Shown piece after piece: positions 7,403 through 16,385 of a DNA stretch of 53,656 nucleotides (position 1 is the first letter of the stretch; each line of letters starts with the position of its first letter). A program made the translations under genes and the position numbers. This DNA comes from Deltaproteobacteria bacterium (GTDB lineage: Bacteria > Myxococcota_A > UBA9160 > UBA4427): positions 1-53,656 of the forward strand of contig JAFDEK010000012.1 of NCBI GenBank assembly GCA_019310385.1, given 5' to 3'. The notes beneath the pieces were generated by a model. That model was not told where the DNA came from and did no database searches. It saw only the letters and a list, made by a program, of their open reading frames with translations.

Positions 7403-8854
7403 GTAGCGGTAGTTTTCGGGTTTGTAGGGGCCGTCGACGTCGATGCCGAGGTACTCGGACTGGGCCGGGGTGAGGCGGGTGAGCTTCACGCCGAGCTTGT
7501 CGAGGTGCAGCCGCGCCACCTCCTCGTCGAGCTTCTTGGGCAGCACGTAGACCTTCTTCCCGTACTGCTCGCCGTTCTCGTGCAGCTCGATCTGGGCCAG
7601 CACCTGGTTGGTGAAGGACGCGCTCATCACGAAGCTGGGATGGCCGGTCGCGCAGCCCAGGTTGAGCAGTCGCCCCTCGGCGAGCACCAGGATGCTGTGG
7701 CCGTCGGGGAAGACCCATTCGTCGTACTGGGGCTTGATGTTGATGCACTCGACGCCCGAGATCTTCTTCAGACCCGCCATGTCGATCTCGTTGTCGAAGT
7801 GACCGATGTTGCCCACGATGGCCTTGTCCTTCATGCGCGACATGTGCTCGGCGGTGATGATGTCGAAGTTGCCCGTGGTGGTGACGAAGATGTCCGCAGT
7901 CTCGACCACGTCCTCCATGGTCTTGACCTCGTAGCCCTCCATGGCGGCCTGTAGGGCGCAGATCGGGTCGATCTCGGTAACGATCACCCGGCAGCCCTGG
8001 CCGCGCAGGCTCTGGGCGCTGCCCTTGCCCACCTCGCCGAAGCCCGCGATCACGGCGACCTTGCCGCCGAGCATGACGTCCGAAGCACGCATCAGGCCGT
8101 CGGGCAGGCTGTGGCGGCAGCCGTAGACGTTGTCGAACTTGCTCTTCGTAACCGAGTCGTTGACGTTGATGGCGGGGAAGAGCAGGGTGCCGGCCTTCTC
8201 CATCTGGTAGAGCCGGTGCACACCGGTGGTCGTCTCCTCGGAGACGCCGCGGCAGCCCTCGGCCACCCGGTGCCACCGCTTGGGGTCGTCCTTCTGGATC
8301 TTGCGCAGCAGCTGGAGGATCACGCCCCACTCTTCCGCGTCGGTCTCCGGATTGAAGTCCGGAACCTTCTCGGCCTTCTCGAACTCGAGACCCTTGTGGA
8401 TGAGCAGGGTCGCGTCACCGCCGTCATCGACGAGGAGGTCGGGGCCGGAGCCGTCGGGCCACTGCATGGCGACGTCGGTGCACCACCAGTACTCGTCGAG
8501 GGTCTCGCCCTTCCACGCATATACCGCGATGCCCTTGGGATCGTCGGGGGTGCCATCGGGCCCCACCGCGACCGCGGCGGCCGCGCTGTCCTGGGTCGAG
8601 AAGATGTTGCACGACACCCAGCGCACGTCGGCGCCCAGGTCCGTCAGGGTCTCGATCAGTACGGCGGTCTGCACCGTCATGTGGAGGCTGCCCATGATCT
8701 TCACGCCCGCGAAGGGCTTCTTGCCCGCGTAGCGCTCGCGCAGGGCCATGAGGCCGGGCATCTCGTGCTCGGCAAGACGGATCTCTTTGCGACCGAGCTC
8801 GGCCTCGGCGAGGTCGGCGACCTTGAAGGGGAGGGTGGGGTCACTGGCGGCCAT
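7400..8854 (-). CDS. ahcY: S-adenosylhomocysteine hydrolase
   Basis: 484 residues, full length. Converts S-adenosylhomocysteine to adenosine and homocysteine in the activated methyl cycle, with tightly bound NAD. Seen: [19 protein letters not shown] near the N-terminus, [12 protein letters not shown], the family signature around [20 protein letters not shown], the Rossmann loop [20 protein letters not shown], and the C-terminal [12 protein letters not shown]...YKPENYRY ending, which reaches the NAD site of the neighbouring subunit. The start ATG at 8854 begins [16 protein letters not shown]. Transcribed alone; its stop codon lies in the palindromic element. A hairpin-bearing leader precedes it. 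Confidence 0.97.
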   Translation of the reverse strand: MAASDPTLPFKVADLAEAELGRKEIRLAEHEMPGLMALRERYAGKKPFAGVKIMGSLHMTVQTAVLIETLTDLGADVRWVSCNIFSTQDSAAAAVAVGPDGTPDDPKGIAVYAWKGETLDEYWWCTDVAMQWPDGSGPDLLVDDGGDATLLIHKGLEFEKAEKVPDFNPETDAEEWGVILQLLRKIQKDDPKRWHRVAEGCRGVSEETTTGVHRLYQMEKAGTLLFPAINVNDSVTKSKFDNVYGCRHSLPDGLMRASDVMLGGKVAVIAGFGEVGKGSAQSLRGQGCRVIVTEIDPICALQAAMEGYEVKTMEDVVETADIFVTTTGNFDIITAEHMSRMKDKAIVGNIGHFDNEIDMAGLKKISGVECINIKPQYDEWVFPDGHSILVLAEGRLLNLGCATGHPSFVMSASFTNQVLAQIELHENGEQYGKKVYVLPKKLDEEVARLHLDKLGVKLTRLTPAQSEYLGIDVDGPYKPENYRY

Positions 8855-8994
8855 ACTGATTTCTCCAATGGAATTAGTGGGTTTCGGTGGCGGGCTGCGG
8901 AGCTTCGCGAGACCTCCGCAGCGCGGGTGCCTCGTAGAGATCGCTGCATCTGCTTATGCGGATAGAGTGTTGTATCACTTGAGTGCCGTGTCAA
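8855..8994 (-). promoter_or_regulatory. ahcY leader with possible promoter and a 9-bp hairpin
   Basis: On the minus strand a TTGACA box (8989-8994) is followed after 14 bases by TACAAC (8969-8974). The boxes look sigma70-like, but the spacing is shorter than the usual 16-18. The leader then contains a perfect 9-bp stem, GCTGCGGAG (bases 8922-8914) with CTCCGCAGC (8902-8894), around an 11-base loop, and finally TTGGAGAAATCAGT before the ATG, with GGAGAA as ribosome site. ahcY is often controlled by the SAH riboswitch. Here only fragments of that consensus (ACGAGG, GCGCTGC) appear and the closing CAGGCTCG strand is missing, so I do not call one. Confidence 0.35.
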
Positions 8995-9088
8995 GCGGGA
9001 CAGGTGACTGGAATTCTCTGTCGCCCGAAATCTGCCCCGTGGGAACCGTGTCGATTCAGGGATGGCGGCTCGAGGAGGGAGCGATCGC

Positions 9089-9892
9089 TCAGAGACCCAT
9101 CTTCACGAGAGCGATCGCGCCGGCCGCGGCGGCCGCGAGCAGCACCACGAAGGCGAAGCGCGATCCCCAGCGGGATCTGGCGGTCTGCCCACCGGAGCCC
9201 GCCACGGCCTCGATGATGCCGCGCTGTTCGCTGCGCAGCGAGTCGAGCTTGCCCTGGATCTCGCTGAGCTGGCTGAGTTGCTCCTCGACCACCCACACCG
9301 ACTCGATCTGCTCTTCCATGCGGTCGAGGCGGCCCAGAATCGTCGCCTGGGTGCTCTCCAGCCGCTCGTCGAGGTCGCCCACCTTCGCCAGCAGCTCGGC
9401 GGTCTGGGCGGCGTTGCGCGCCCGCTCGGTGCGTCGCATGGCGATGCGCTTCCAGAAGTTGATCTTGCCGGGCCGCGCCCCGGGCGAGTCGATGCGCCGC
9501 GGGCCCGCGGGAACCGGGAGCGTCTCGGACCCCGCGCTACTGGCGATCTCGGGGTCGAGCGCCGCGCGGATCTCGGGCTCCGCCGCCGTGCTCGCGGATG
9601 CGGAGGTCGGGTCGCCCTCGGACTCGGCCGCCCCGGCGCTCACGGATGCGGCCCCCACGGCCTTTTCGGCCTCTGCCGCCGCGCTCTCGGCCTGCGGCGC
9701 TCCGGCAAGCTGGGACTCCGCCAGCGGGCGGCTCTCGGCACCGTCTTCGGCACCGCCCTCCGCAGGCTGCTCTGCGTCTCGCTCTGCCGGGTGGCTTGCG
9801 GCGGTCGCCGCCCCGCGGAGATCGCTGGCGTCGCTCTCCCCGGCTCTGGGGGGCGTGGATGCGGGATCGACGGGGGGTGTAGCGGGATTCAT
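9089..9892 (-). CDS. Hypothetical coiled-coil protein with C-terminal membrane anchor
   Basis: 267 residues from the ATG at 9892 (an in-frame ATG at 9925 is possible). The first 150 residues are low complexity, rich in Ala, Glu, Ser and Pro, probably unstructured. From about 160 to 235 heptad-like sequence predicts a coiled coil (AQTAELLAKVGDLDERLEST, LDRMEEQIESVWVVEEQL). It ends with a single helix, FAFVVLLAAAAAGAIALVKM, so it should be a tail-anchored protein. I do not recognise a family. It is divergent from the YhaO-like gene, with 185 bases between the two starts. Confidence 0.6.
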   Translation of the reverse strand: MNPATPPVDPASTPPRAGESDASDLRGAATAASHPAERDAEQPAEGGAEDGAESRPLAESQLAGAPQAESAAAEAEKAVGAASVSAGAAESEGDPTSASASTAAEPEIRAALDPEIASSAGSETLPVPAGPRRIDSPGARPGKINFWKRIAMRRTERARNAAQTAELLAKVGDLDERLESTQATILGRLDRMEEQIESVWVVEEQLSQLSEIQGKLDSLRSEQRGIIEAVAGSGGQTARSRWGSRFAFVVLLAAAAAGAIALVKMGL

Positions 9893-10077
9893 GCTCGTCC
9901 TCGGCTGCTTCCCGTGGTGGCCCACGGCTGCGAATCTCCGAATTGGAAAAGAGAGTGTAGCGGCCCCTTCTCATCGTGGGGCCCACCCAGGTCCGTTATG
10001 CGCGTTTGCGCCGCGGCCTACTCCGCTCGGTGGCGCCCTTGCGCGTCGCCCCGCTTTCGGCGAGACAGTGGGCCCAG

Positions 10078-11361
10078 ATGGCGCGCTACTGCTTCGTCCA
10101 CGCTGCGGACCTGCACCTCGATACGCCCTTCGAGGGCGTTCGGCGGGCTGCGCCGGAAGTCCAGGCCGCCCTCGTCGACGCCTCCCTCGAGGCCTGGGAT
10201 GCGCTGGTCGAGCTCACCCTCGAGCGCGACGCGCTCTTCCTCCTGCTGGCCGGAGATCTCTACGACGGTGCGCGGCGCGGCCTGCGTGCCCAGCTGCGCC
10301 TGCTGCGCGGCATCGAGCGCCTCTGCGCCGCGGGCGTCCGGGTCTTCGCCGTTCAGGGCAACCACGATCCGGTCGGCGAGGGCTGGTCGGCGGTGCGCCG
10401 CTGGCCCGAAGGCTTCACTCTCTTCGGCAGCGAGGCGGTTGCCAACGTCCCGCTGGAGCGCGGGGGGTCGCGACTCGCCACGGTGTATGGCATCAGCTAC
10501 GCCGAACGCGCGACCCGGGAGAACCTCGCGCTGCGCTTCCGGCGCGGTTCCGAGGAGGGCCTCCACGTCGGCTTGCTCCACTGCAACGTCGGCGGGGCCT
10601 CGGGCCACGAGCCCTACAGCCCCTGCTCGGTGGAGGATCTCGCACGGTCGCGGCTCGACTACTGGGCTCTCGGCCACATCCACACCCAACGCATCTTGCG
10701 GGAGGGCGATCCCTGGATCGTTTATCCCGGCAGCCTCCAGGGGCGCAGCCCCAAGCCCGGTGAGCTCGGAGCCAAGGGGGCCGTGGTGGTCGAGGTGGAG
10801 GGGCAGCGGGTCACCGGCGTAGAGCCGGTCTTCGTCGACCGCGTTCGCTTCCTGGCCCCCGAGGTAGACGCCGCGCGCTGCTCGGACCTCGCCGATCTCG
10901 AACGCGCCCTCGGGTCGGCGGCCGAAGCGGCCCGCGCCGAAAACGAGGGTCGCGCCCTGGTGCTGCGCGCACGGCTCGTCGGTCGCTCGGCTCTGGGCGC
11001 AGACCTGCGCCGTCCCGGTGCCCTGGCGGAGCTACTCGCGGCTCTGCGTGATCGCAGCGAGGGGCTCTCGCCCTGGCTGTGGTGGGAGTCGCTACAGAGC
11101 GAGCTGCGGGCAGAGCTCGACCGGGAGGCCCTGCGCGCGCGGGACGACTTCTCCTCCGAGCTCCTGGCCGCGAGCGACGCCCTGGCGCTCGACGACGAGG
11201 CCCGTGCGAGCTTCCTCGACCGGGTGCTCCGCGACCTGCCGCCCCGGGAGCGCGGCGTCGACCTGCCCGCCCTCGCGCAGGCCGATGGCGCGGCGCTGCT
11301 GGCCGAAGGCGAGCGAAGCGCTCTCGAACTCCTCGCCGACGCGACTCCGGAACGCGAATGA
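10078..11361 (+). CDS. YhaO/SbcD-like DNA repair metallophosphoesterase
   Basis: 427 residues from the ATG at 10078. Calcineurin-type nuclease: VHAADLHLDTPF (D-x-H), LLLAGDLYDGA (GD), VFAVQGNHDPV (GNHD), HVGLLHCNVG and ALGHIHTQRIL (GHxH) supply all five metal-binding blocks in order. The strand YPGSLQGRSP and the 150-residue C-terminal capping domain match the YhaO branch rather than SbcD proper. Its stop overlaps the start of the ATPase gene by four bases (ATGA), so the two are translationally coupled and presumably form an Mre11-Rad50-like complex acting on DNA ends. Confidence 0.88.
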   Translation: MARYCFVHAADLHLDTPFEGVRRAAPEVQAALVDASLEAWDALVELTLERDALFLLLAGDLYDGARRGLRAQLRLLRGIERLCAAGVRVFAVQGNHDPVGEGWSAVRRWPEGFTLFGSEAVANVPLERGGSRLATVYGISYAERATRENLALRFRRGSEEGLHVGLLHCNVGGASGHEPYSPCSVEDLARSRLDYWALGHIHTQRILREGDPWIVYPGSLQGRSPKPGELGAKGAVVVEVEGQRVTGVEPVFVDRVRFLAPEVDAARCSDLADLERALGSAAEAARAENEGRALVLRARLVGRSALGADLRRPGALAELLAALRDRSEGLSPWLWWESLQSELRAELDREALRARDDFSSELLAASDALALDDEARASFLDRVLRDLPPRERGVDLPALAQADGAALLAEGERSALELLADATPERE

Positions 11362-14300
11362 AGATCGCGGGCTGGCACATCGAGGGCTTCGGGATCTTCA
11401 GTGACTGGCGGGTCGACGACGTGCCCGGCGGGCTCTCCCTCTTCTACGGCCCCAACGAGGCGGGCAAGAGCACGCTGCTCGGCTTCCTGCGCTTCGCGCT
11501 CTTCGGCTTCCGCGGCGGCAACGCGCGCGAGTCACGCTTTCCACCGCTGGCCGGTGGCCGGCACGGGGGTCGCGTGTGGCTCATTGGCGAGGATACGCTT
11601 TCCGCCTTCGGCGGTGGCGAGGATACGCTTTCCATCGAAGCCGAAGGCTTCGATCGCGGCGAGGATACGCATGCCGCCTTCGGCGGTGGCGAGGATGGGC
11701 TTGCCAGCTCCCCCCGTGGCGCGCGCGAGGTCGTGGTGGAGCGCATTGCGGCTCCAGCGCGCAAGCTCAGCGTGACTCTTTCCGCAGCCCCCTCTTCCGC
11801 AGCCCCCTCCGATGACCCGCCCGGTGAAGCCCCGCGCACCCTCGCCGCCTCCGATCTCGAACGGCTGCTGGGCTACGCCGACCGCGCGCTATTTCAGAAC
11901 GTGTTCGCATTTAGTCTGGCCGAGCTCCAGTCCCTGGCCTCGCTGGGCGAGGAGGGCGTGCAGGACCACATCTTCTCCGCCGGCATTACCGGAGCCGGGC
12001 GCTCGGCTCGCGATGCCCTGCGCCGGATCGATGCCGACGCGGCGGCGCTCTACAAGGTGTCTCGCAAGGGGAAGTTCCGGGTTCGGGAGCTGGCCGAAGC
12101 GGTAGCGACCCGCGACGCGGAGCTCGCCGGGCGCCGACAGGCCGCCGAGGCCTATCCCGATCTCGCCGCCGCGGAGCGCGCCATGGCGGTGCAGCTCGAT
12201 GAGCTCCACGCCGCGACCGAGGCGCAGCGAGAGACCCGGCGACAGGCCGAGAAGCTCGGCGTCCTGTGGCGCGAGGTCTGGAGCCCCATCGAGGAGGCGC
12301 GCCGGCAGCTCGCCGAGCTGAGTCCCGTGACGGCGCTGCCCGATGACGCCGGACTCGAGCTCGAGCGTTGCCGCGCTGCGGTCGAGGGTGCGCGAGCCGC
12401 GCTGGAGAGCGTCGAGGACGACCAGCGCGCCTGCCGCCGCCAGCTCGAATCGCTGGCGCCGTCCTCGTCCCTGGAGGCGGTGGTGGTCGAGATCGAGACC
12501 CTGCACCGGCAGCTCTCCCTCTACGAGACCCAGCTCAAGGAGCGTCCGCTGCTGCGCGAGGGCCTGGCGGGCGCCGAGTCGGCCGTCACCGATGCGCTGG
12601 CGAACCTGGGGGCCGATTGGGACGAGGCGCGGCTGCAGGACTTCGACGTTTCCCTCGAGAACGTCGATCAGGCCATACAGTGGTCCGAGCGGCTGGCCGC
12701 GTCGGCTGCCGACCGGGCCGACCTCGACCGCAGGCGCACGGACTTCGAAGAACGCCGAGGGCGGCTGCAAGGCCGGGTCGCAGACATCCTGGAGCGGCGG
12801 GATGCAATCCGGGCTCCCGAGGCCCGCGCACTGGACGAGCGCGCCGCCGCCCTGCGCGGCCTGCGCGGCCGACTGGCCGACTGCGAGACCGCGCGCGCCC
12901 GGGTCGAGGCGAGCTGCGAAGCGATCGAGCTCGCCGAGGCGGGAGCGCGCACGGGTTTCGTTGCTCCATGGGCGGCACCCGTGGCGGCGGGGCTGGCCGC
13001 CCTGTGCGCCGCCCCCGCCCTGACGGCGGCCCTGCGCACGCATCTCGCAACCGCGCCCGGCGCGGGTCGGGATGCTGCGGGCAGCTGGTGGCTGGAGTCG
13101 GGAGCCACATTGAAGGGGCTTCTGCCCTCCGCTCTCACATCCGCCCTCCCCTCCACTCTTCCCTTTGCCCCGCCCGCCGAGGCCCTGGTTCCGGCGGCCC
13201 TCGCGATCTCGGCACTGATGGCCGGCTTCGCCTTGCTGCTCTTGCAGCTGCGCAGGCAGGAGAGTCGGCGCAGGCGCGACGAGGGCGAAGCACTCGAGCG
13301 CGCCAGCACGGGCGCACGCGCCCGGCTCGGAGAGCATCTCAGGGAGCTCGCCCGGGCCGCGGCCTCTCTCGGCTTGTCGCGGGAGCTGCGAGGCGAGGAG
13401 CTCGACGGCGCCGAGGCGCAGCTCGAAGAGGACCGCCGGTGCCGCCAGGAGTGGGAGCGGCTCCAGCTGCTCGCCGAGGAGGCGCGGCGCGAGCTGGACG
13501 AGTGCCAGCGCGAGCTGACCCTGCTCGAGCCCTGCCTGGAGGCCGCGCTTCGCCGGCAGGACGAGCGCGAAGAGGGCTGGTGCCAGTGGAAGCGCGGGGC
13601 CGGGGCGCCCGAAGGTCTGGCAGCCGCCACCTTGCCCCGCTTCTTCGAGCAGCTGCAGCTGGCGTGCGCGAGTGTCGAGGCCCGGCGGCGCGCTGCTCAT
13701 GAGCTGGGGCGCCGGGAGGCCGAGACCCGGGCCTGGGAGGAGCGTGCGCGTCGTGCCCTCGCCCGGGCGGGCCGCGATGAGGTCGGCCGCGAGGGTGTCG
13801 CCGCGAGCCAGGACGACATCCGGACTCCAGCCACGGGGCAAGACGGCGAAGGTGTGCTGCCGGGACAAGACGACGAAGGCGCGACGCGAGGGCAGGATGA
13901 AGATGTACGCGCGGCGCGCCTGCTCGAGGCCTTTGCGGATCTGCGCCGCCGTTGCCGCCACGACGGGCAGCTTCGCGAGCGGCGCCAGCCTCTGGAAGAG
14001 CGCGCCGTCGAGCTCGGGGATCGCAGGACGGCGGCTGCGAAGCGCCTCCTGCACGCGCAAGCAGAGCGGGATTCCCTCTTCGAAGCGGCGGGCGTGAAGG
14101 ACGAGGAAGGCTTTCGCCACAGCCTCGACCTCTCTGCGCGGAGAGGATCCCTCGCGGAGCAGATCCGGGCCGGGGAGGGCGAGCTCGATCGCCGGGTGGG
14201 ACGCGGCGGCGAGGCGGACGCCTGCCGCGAGGAGCTTGTGCGCGGCCGCGTGGGGGAGTGGGAGCGCGAGGCCAACCGGGCGCGAGAGTCCGCGTCCCGG

Positions 14301-14918
14301 ACCGCGATAGAGCGCGACGAGCTGCTGCGCCGGCATCAGGACCTGCGCGGCCAGCTGAGCGAGCTGGAGGCGTCGAGCGCCGTCATGGAGCTCGAGCAGG
14401 AGCGGGCCGAGCTGCTGGCCGAGCTCGAGGAGGCGGTCGCACAGTGGCGCCGGCTCCGGGTGGCCCGCGGCCTCATCGAGGCCACCCTCACGCGCTTCGA
14501 GCGCGAGCGACAGCCTGCGGTGTTGAACCAGGCCTCCCGCTACTTCGCGACCGTGACCGGGGGGCGCTATCGCCGCATCCTGCAGTCCGCCAACTCCGAG
14601 GCCTTCGAGGTGGTCGACGCCGGCGATCGGCGCAAGGCCCCGGCGGAGCTCAGTCGCGGTACCGCGGAGCAGCTCTACGTCTGCATCCGCCTCGGCCTCA
14701 TCGCCGAATTCGCCCGGCGCCAGAAACGCCTGCCCGTCGTGATGGACGACGTGCTGGTCAACTTCGACGATGCCCGGGCCCGCGCGATGCTCGGTGTGCT
14801 GCGCGAATTCGCGGCCGACACGCGCTCTCAGCTGCTCTTCTTCAGCTGCAGCGAGCGCACCCGGGAACTCTTCGCCGAAGCCGCGCCCGAGGCGCCGCGC
14901 CGCGCGCTACCCATCTGA
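11358..14918 (+). CDS. YhaN-like AAA/SMC-type ATPase (SbcC/Rad50-related)
   Basis: 1186 residues. Walker A near residue 30: YGPNEAGKSTLLGFLRF. The YhaN signature region follows: FQNVFAFSLAELQSLASLG. A long coiled coil is broken around residues 535-630 by two hydrophobic stretches (PWAAPVAAGLAALCAAPALT; ALAISALMAGFALLLLQL), which is seen in YhaN-type proteins. The C-terminal head has the ABC signature LSRGTAEQLYVCIRLGL, Walker B LPVVMDDVLVNFDD and the His-switch-position strand SQLLFFSC. Two low-complexity insertions are unusual: residues 77-116, made of the 30-bp repeat ([10 protein letters not shown] units), and residues 817-849, made of Q-D-x-E/D-rich units. Neither belongs to the family core. 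Partner of the preceding nuclease. Confidence 0.88.
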   Translation: MKIAGWHIEGFGIFSDWRVDDVPGGLSLFYGPNEAGKSTLLGFLRFALFGFRGGNARESRFPPLAGGRHGGRVWLIGEDTLSAFGGGEDTLSIEAEGFDRGEDTHAAFGGGEDGLASSPRGAREVVVERIAAPARKLSVTLSAAPSSAAPSDDPPGEAPRTLAASDLERLLGYADRALFQNVFAFSLAELQSLASLGEEGVQDHIFSAGITGAGRSARDALRRIDADAAALYKVSRKGKFRVRELAEAVATRDAELAGRRQAAEAYPDLAAAERAMAVQLDELHAATEAQRETRRQAEKLGVLWREVWSPIEEARRQLAELSPVTALPDDAGLELERCRAAVEGARAALESVEDDQRACRRQLESLAPSSSLEAVVVEIETLHRQLSLYETQLKERPLLREGLAGAESAVTDALANLGADWDEARLQDFDVSLENVDQAIQWSERLAASAADRADLDRRRTDFEERRGRLQGRVADILERRDAIRAPEARALDERAAALRGLRGRLADCETARARVEASCEAIELAEAGARTGFVAPWAAPVAAGLAALCAAPALTAALRTHLATAPGAGRDAAGSWWLESGATLKGLLPSALTSALPSTLPFAPPAEALVPAALAISALMAGFALLLLQLRRQESRRRRDEGEALERASTGARARLGEHLRELARAAASLGLSRELRGEELDGAEAQLEEDRRCRQEWERLQLLAEEARRELDECQRELTLLEPCLEAALRRQDEREEGWCQWKRGAGAPEGLAAATLPRFFEQLQLACASVEARRRAAHELGRREAETRAWEERARRALARAGRDEVGREGVAASQDDIRTPATGQDGEGVLPGQDDEGATRGQDEDVRAARLLEAFADLRRRCRHDGQLRERRQPLEERAVELGDRRTAAAKRLLHAQAERDSLFEAAGVKDEEGFRHSLDLSARRGSLAEQIRAGEGELDRRVGRGGEADACREELVRGRVGEWEREANRARESASRTAIERDELLRRHQDLRGQLSELEASSAVMELEQERAELLAELEEAVAQWRRLRVARGLIEATLTRFERERQPAVLNQASRYFATVTGGRYRRILQSANSEAFEVVDAGDRRKAPAELSRGTAEQLYVCIRLGLIAEFARRQKRLPVVMDDVLVNFDDARARAMLGVLREFAADTRSQLLFFSCSERTRELFAEAAPEAPRRALPI
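11586..11705 (+). repeat. Tandem 30-bp in-frame repeats inside the YhaN-like gene
   Basis: Unit 1 is 11586-11615 and encodes [10 protein letters not shown]. Unit 2 starts at 11616 (GEDTLS, then diverges to a 12-bp extension containing ATCGAAGCCGAAGGCTTCGAT, itself palindromic). Unit 3 is 11658-11687 (GEDTHAAFGG) and a decayed unit 4 starts at 11688 (GEDGLA). Each unit carries a small palindrome CCGCC-TTC-GGCGG. The same unit, 29 of 30 bases identical and in the same frame, occurs in msrP at 21009-21038. Confidence 0.85.
13806..13904 (+). repeat. Degenerate ~27-bp in-frame repeats inside the YhaN-like gene
   Basis: Four acidic units follow one another at residues 817-849: SQDDIRTPAT, GQDGEGVLP, GQDDEGATR and GQDED. 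Third-base and spacing conservation suggest tandem duplication of a 27-30 bp unit. They lie in the second coiled-coil arm and interrupt its heptads. They differ in sequence from the [10 protein letters not shown] repeats near the N-terminus of the same protein. Confidence 0.55.
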
Positions 14919-14974
14919 GCCGCGAGCTCTCTGCACCGCCGGCGCAGTGTGCGCGGGCGGCAACCTGGCGGTGC

Positions 14975-15469
14975 TCAGGCGCGGTCGAAGGTCTGGAAGG
15001 TGAAGGCGTGGGCGTGGCGCTCGTCGGCCGCGTGTCGCTCCTCGTCGACGAGCTTCCAGTGCGCCTTCTCGAGCGCGGGAAAGAAGGCGTCGCCTGCGAC
15101 ATGGGTATGCACCCGGGTCAGGTAGAGGCGGTCGGCCCGGGGCAGGGCGAGGGCGTAGACGGCCTCCCCTCCGAACACGAAGGCCTCGCTCTCGCCCCGC
15201 TTCTGCGCCGCCGCCAGCGCGGCCTCGAAGTCGGGCACTACGATCACGCCCGCCGCCGCCGCGTAATCAGGAGCGTGGGTGATCACGATGGAGGTTCGCT
15301 CGGGCAGAGGCCGCCCGATGGACTCGTAGGTCTTGCGCCCCATGATGAGGGTGTGCCCGGTGGTGAGCCGCTTTACGTGGCGCAGCTCGGCGGGCAGGTG
15401 CCAGGGCAGCTCGCCCTTGCGACCGATCACACCGTTCTCGGAGACTGCCGCCAGGATGGAGAGGCGCAT
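14975..15469 (-). CDS. folA: Dihydrofolate reductase
   Basis: 164 residues from the ATG at 15469, the normal length. Reduces dihydrofolate with NADPH, regenerating the cofactor oxidised by thymidylate synthase. Seen: LSILAAVSENGVIGRKGELP with PWHLPAELRHVK (substrate-binding Trp and catalytic acid region, here E in place of D in LPAEL), HTLIMGRKTYESIGRPLPER (NADPH loop), FVFGGEAVYALAL (the GG cofactor loop) and RLYLTRVHTHVAGDAFFP. It follows thyA on the same strand after 62 bases that contain a short tandem repeat. Confidence 0.95.
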   Translation of the reverse strand: MRLSILAAVSENGVIGRKGELPWHLPAELRHVKRLTTGHTLIMGRKTYESIGRPLPERTSIVITHAPDYAAAAGVIVVPDFEAALAAAQKRGESEAFVFGGEAVYALALPRADRLYLTRVHTHVAGDAFFPALEKAHWKLVDEERHAADERHAHAFTFQTFDRA

Positions 15470-15499
15470 GGTTGGGGTCCGTGCCGGGTCAGAGCGCTT

Positions 15500-15529
15500 C
15501 TTCAGACTGCTGTTCTTCAGACTGCTGTT
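15500..15529. repeat. 15-bp tandem duplication between thyA and folA
   Basis: CTTCAGACTGCTGTT occurs twice head to tail (15500-15514, 15515-15529) and is followed by a partial third start, CTTCAC, which runs into the thyA stop codon. On the sense (minus) strand it reads AACAGCAGTCTGAAG twice. It enlarges the thyA-folA spacer and could affect coupling. Confidence 0.8.
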
Positions 15530-15531
15530 CT

Positions 15532-16338
15532 TCACACGGCAATAGGAGCCTTGATTGCCGGGTGGGGATGGTAGTCCTCGAGGTGGAAGTGCTCGTAGCG
15601 GAAGTCGAAGACCGACTTGATCGCCGGGTCGAGGCGCATGTGGGGCAGCTTGCGTGGCTCCCGGGCGAGCTGGGTCCGGGTCTGCTCGAGGTGGTTGGTG
15701 TAGATGTGGGCGTCTCCCAGGGAGATCACCAGGTCGCCGGGCTCGAGGTCGCAGCTCTGGGCCACCATCTGGGTGAGCAACGCATACGAGGCGATGTTGA
15801 AGGGAAGTCCCAGAAAGACGTCGCAGCTGCGCATGTACATGCCGCAGTGCAGCCGCCCGCCCGCCACGTTGAACTGGAAGAGCAGGTGACAGGGGGGGAG
15901 CTTCATGCGCTCGAGCTCGCCCACGTTCCAGGAGCTGACGATGAGACGGCGTGAGTCGGGTGTTTCGCGGATGGCTTCGATCACCCCGGCGAGCTGGTCG
16001 ACGTGCCGGTGCTCCCCGTTGTTCCCCGCGACCGGCCAGCTGCGCCACTGGGAGCCGTACACGGGGCCGAGCTCTCCCTTCTCGTCCGCCCACTCGTCCC
16101 AGATCGTGACGCCCTTTTCCTGCAGGTAGGCGATGTTGGTCTCGCCCGCGATGAACCACAGGAGCTCGTGGATGATGGAGCGCAAGTGCAGCTTCTTGGT
16201 GGTCAGCAGCGGAAAGCCTGCCGAAAGATCGAAGCGCAGCTGGGCGCCGAAGATGCTGCGGGTTCCGGTGCCGGTGCGATCGGTCTTCTCGCTGCCCGAT
16301 TCCAGGATTTTCCGTTCGAGGTCCAGATAGTTCTGCAT
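15532..16338 (-). CDS. thyA: Thymidylate synthase (folate-dependent)
   Basis: 268 residues, the usual ThyA length. Methylates dUMP to dTMP with 5,10-methylene-THF. Seen: [39 protein letters not shown], the catalytic cysteine block [34 protein letters not shown] (dUMP phosphate and base contacts), GDAHIYTNH and the C-terminal [11 protein letters not shown] that closes over the active site. Start ATG at 16338. First gene of a thyA-folA unit. Confidence 0.97.
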   Translation of the reverse strand: MQNYLDLERKILESGSEKTDRTGTGTRSIFGAQLRFDLSAGFPLLTTKKLHLRSIIHELLWFIAGETNIAYLQEKGVTIWDEWADEKGELGPVYGSQWRSWPVAGNNGEHRHVDQLAGVIEAIRETPDSRRLIVSSWNVGELERMKLPPCHLLFQFNVAGGRLHCGMYMRSCDVFLGLPFNIASYALLTQMVAQSCDLEPGDLVISLGDAHIYTNHLEQTRTQLAREPRKLPHMRLDPAIKSVFDFRYEHFHLEDYHPHPAIKAPIAV

Positions 16339-16385
16339 GCCGAGGCCCGCACTCCCCCCAATGACGCCAACACCATTCTATCAGC

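Noticed and set aside
7128..8330. 400-codon frame across the palindromic element and ahcY on the minus strand
   Set aside because: Out-of-frame shadow of ahcY; composition is Arg/Pro/Gly-rich and it reads through the palindrome.
8855..9000. SAH riboswitch upstream of ahcY
   Set aside because: ACGAGG and GCGCTGC fragments occur, but the paired CAGGCTCG strand is absent and the hairpin lies elsewhere than in the consensus.
11586..11705. CRISPR array
   Set aside because: The repeats are in tandem without spacers, encode peptide in frame, and no cas gene is present.
11889..14336. 815-codon open frame antisense to the YhaN-like ATPase
   Set aside because: Mirror of the real gene's codon bias; low-complexity Gly/Leu/Arg product with no domain.
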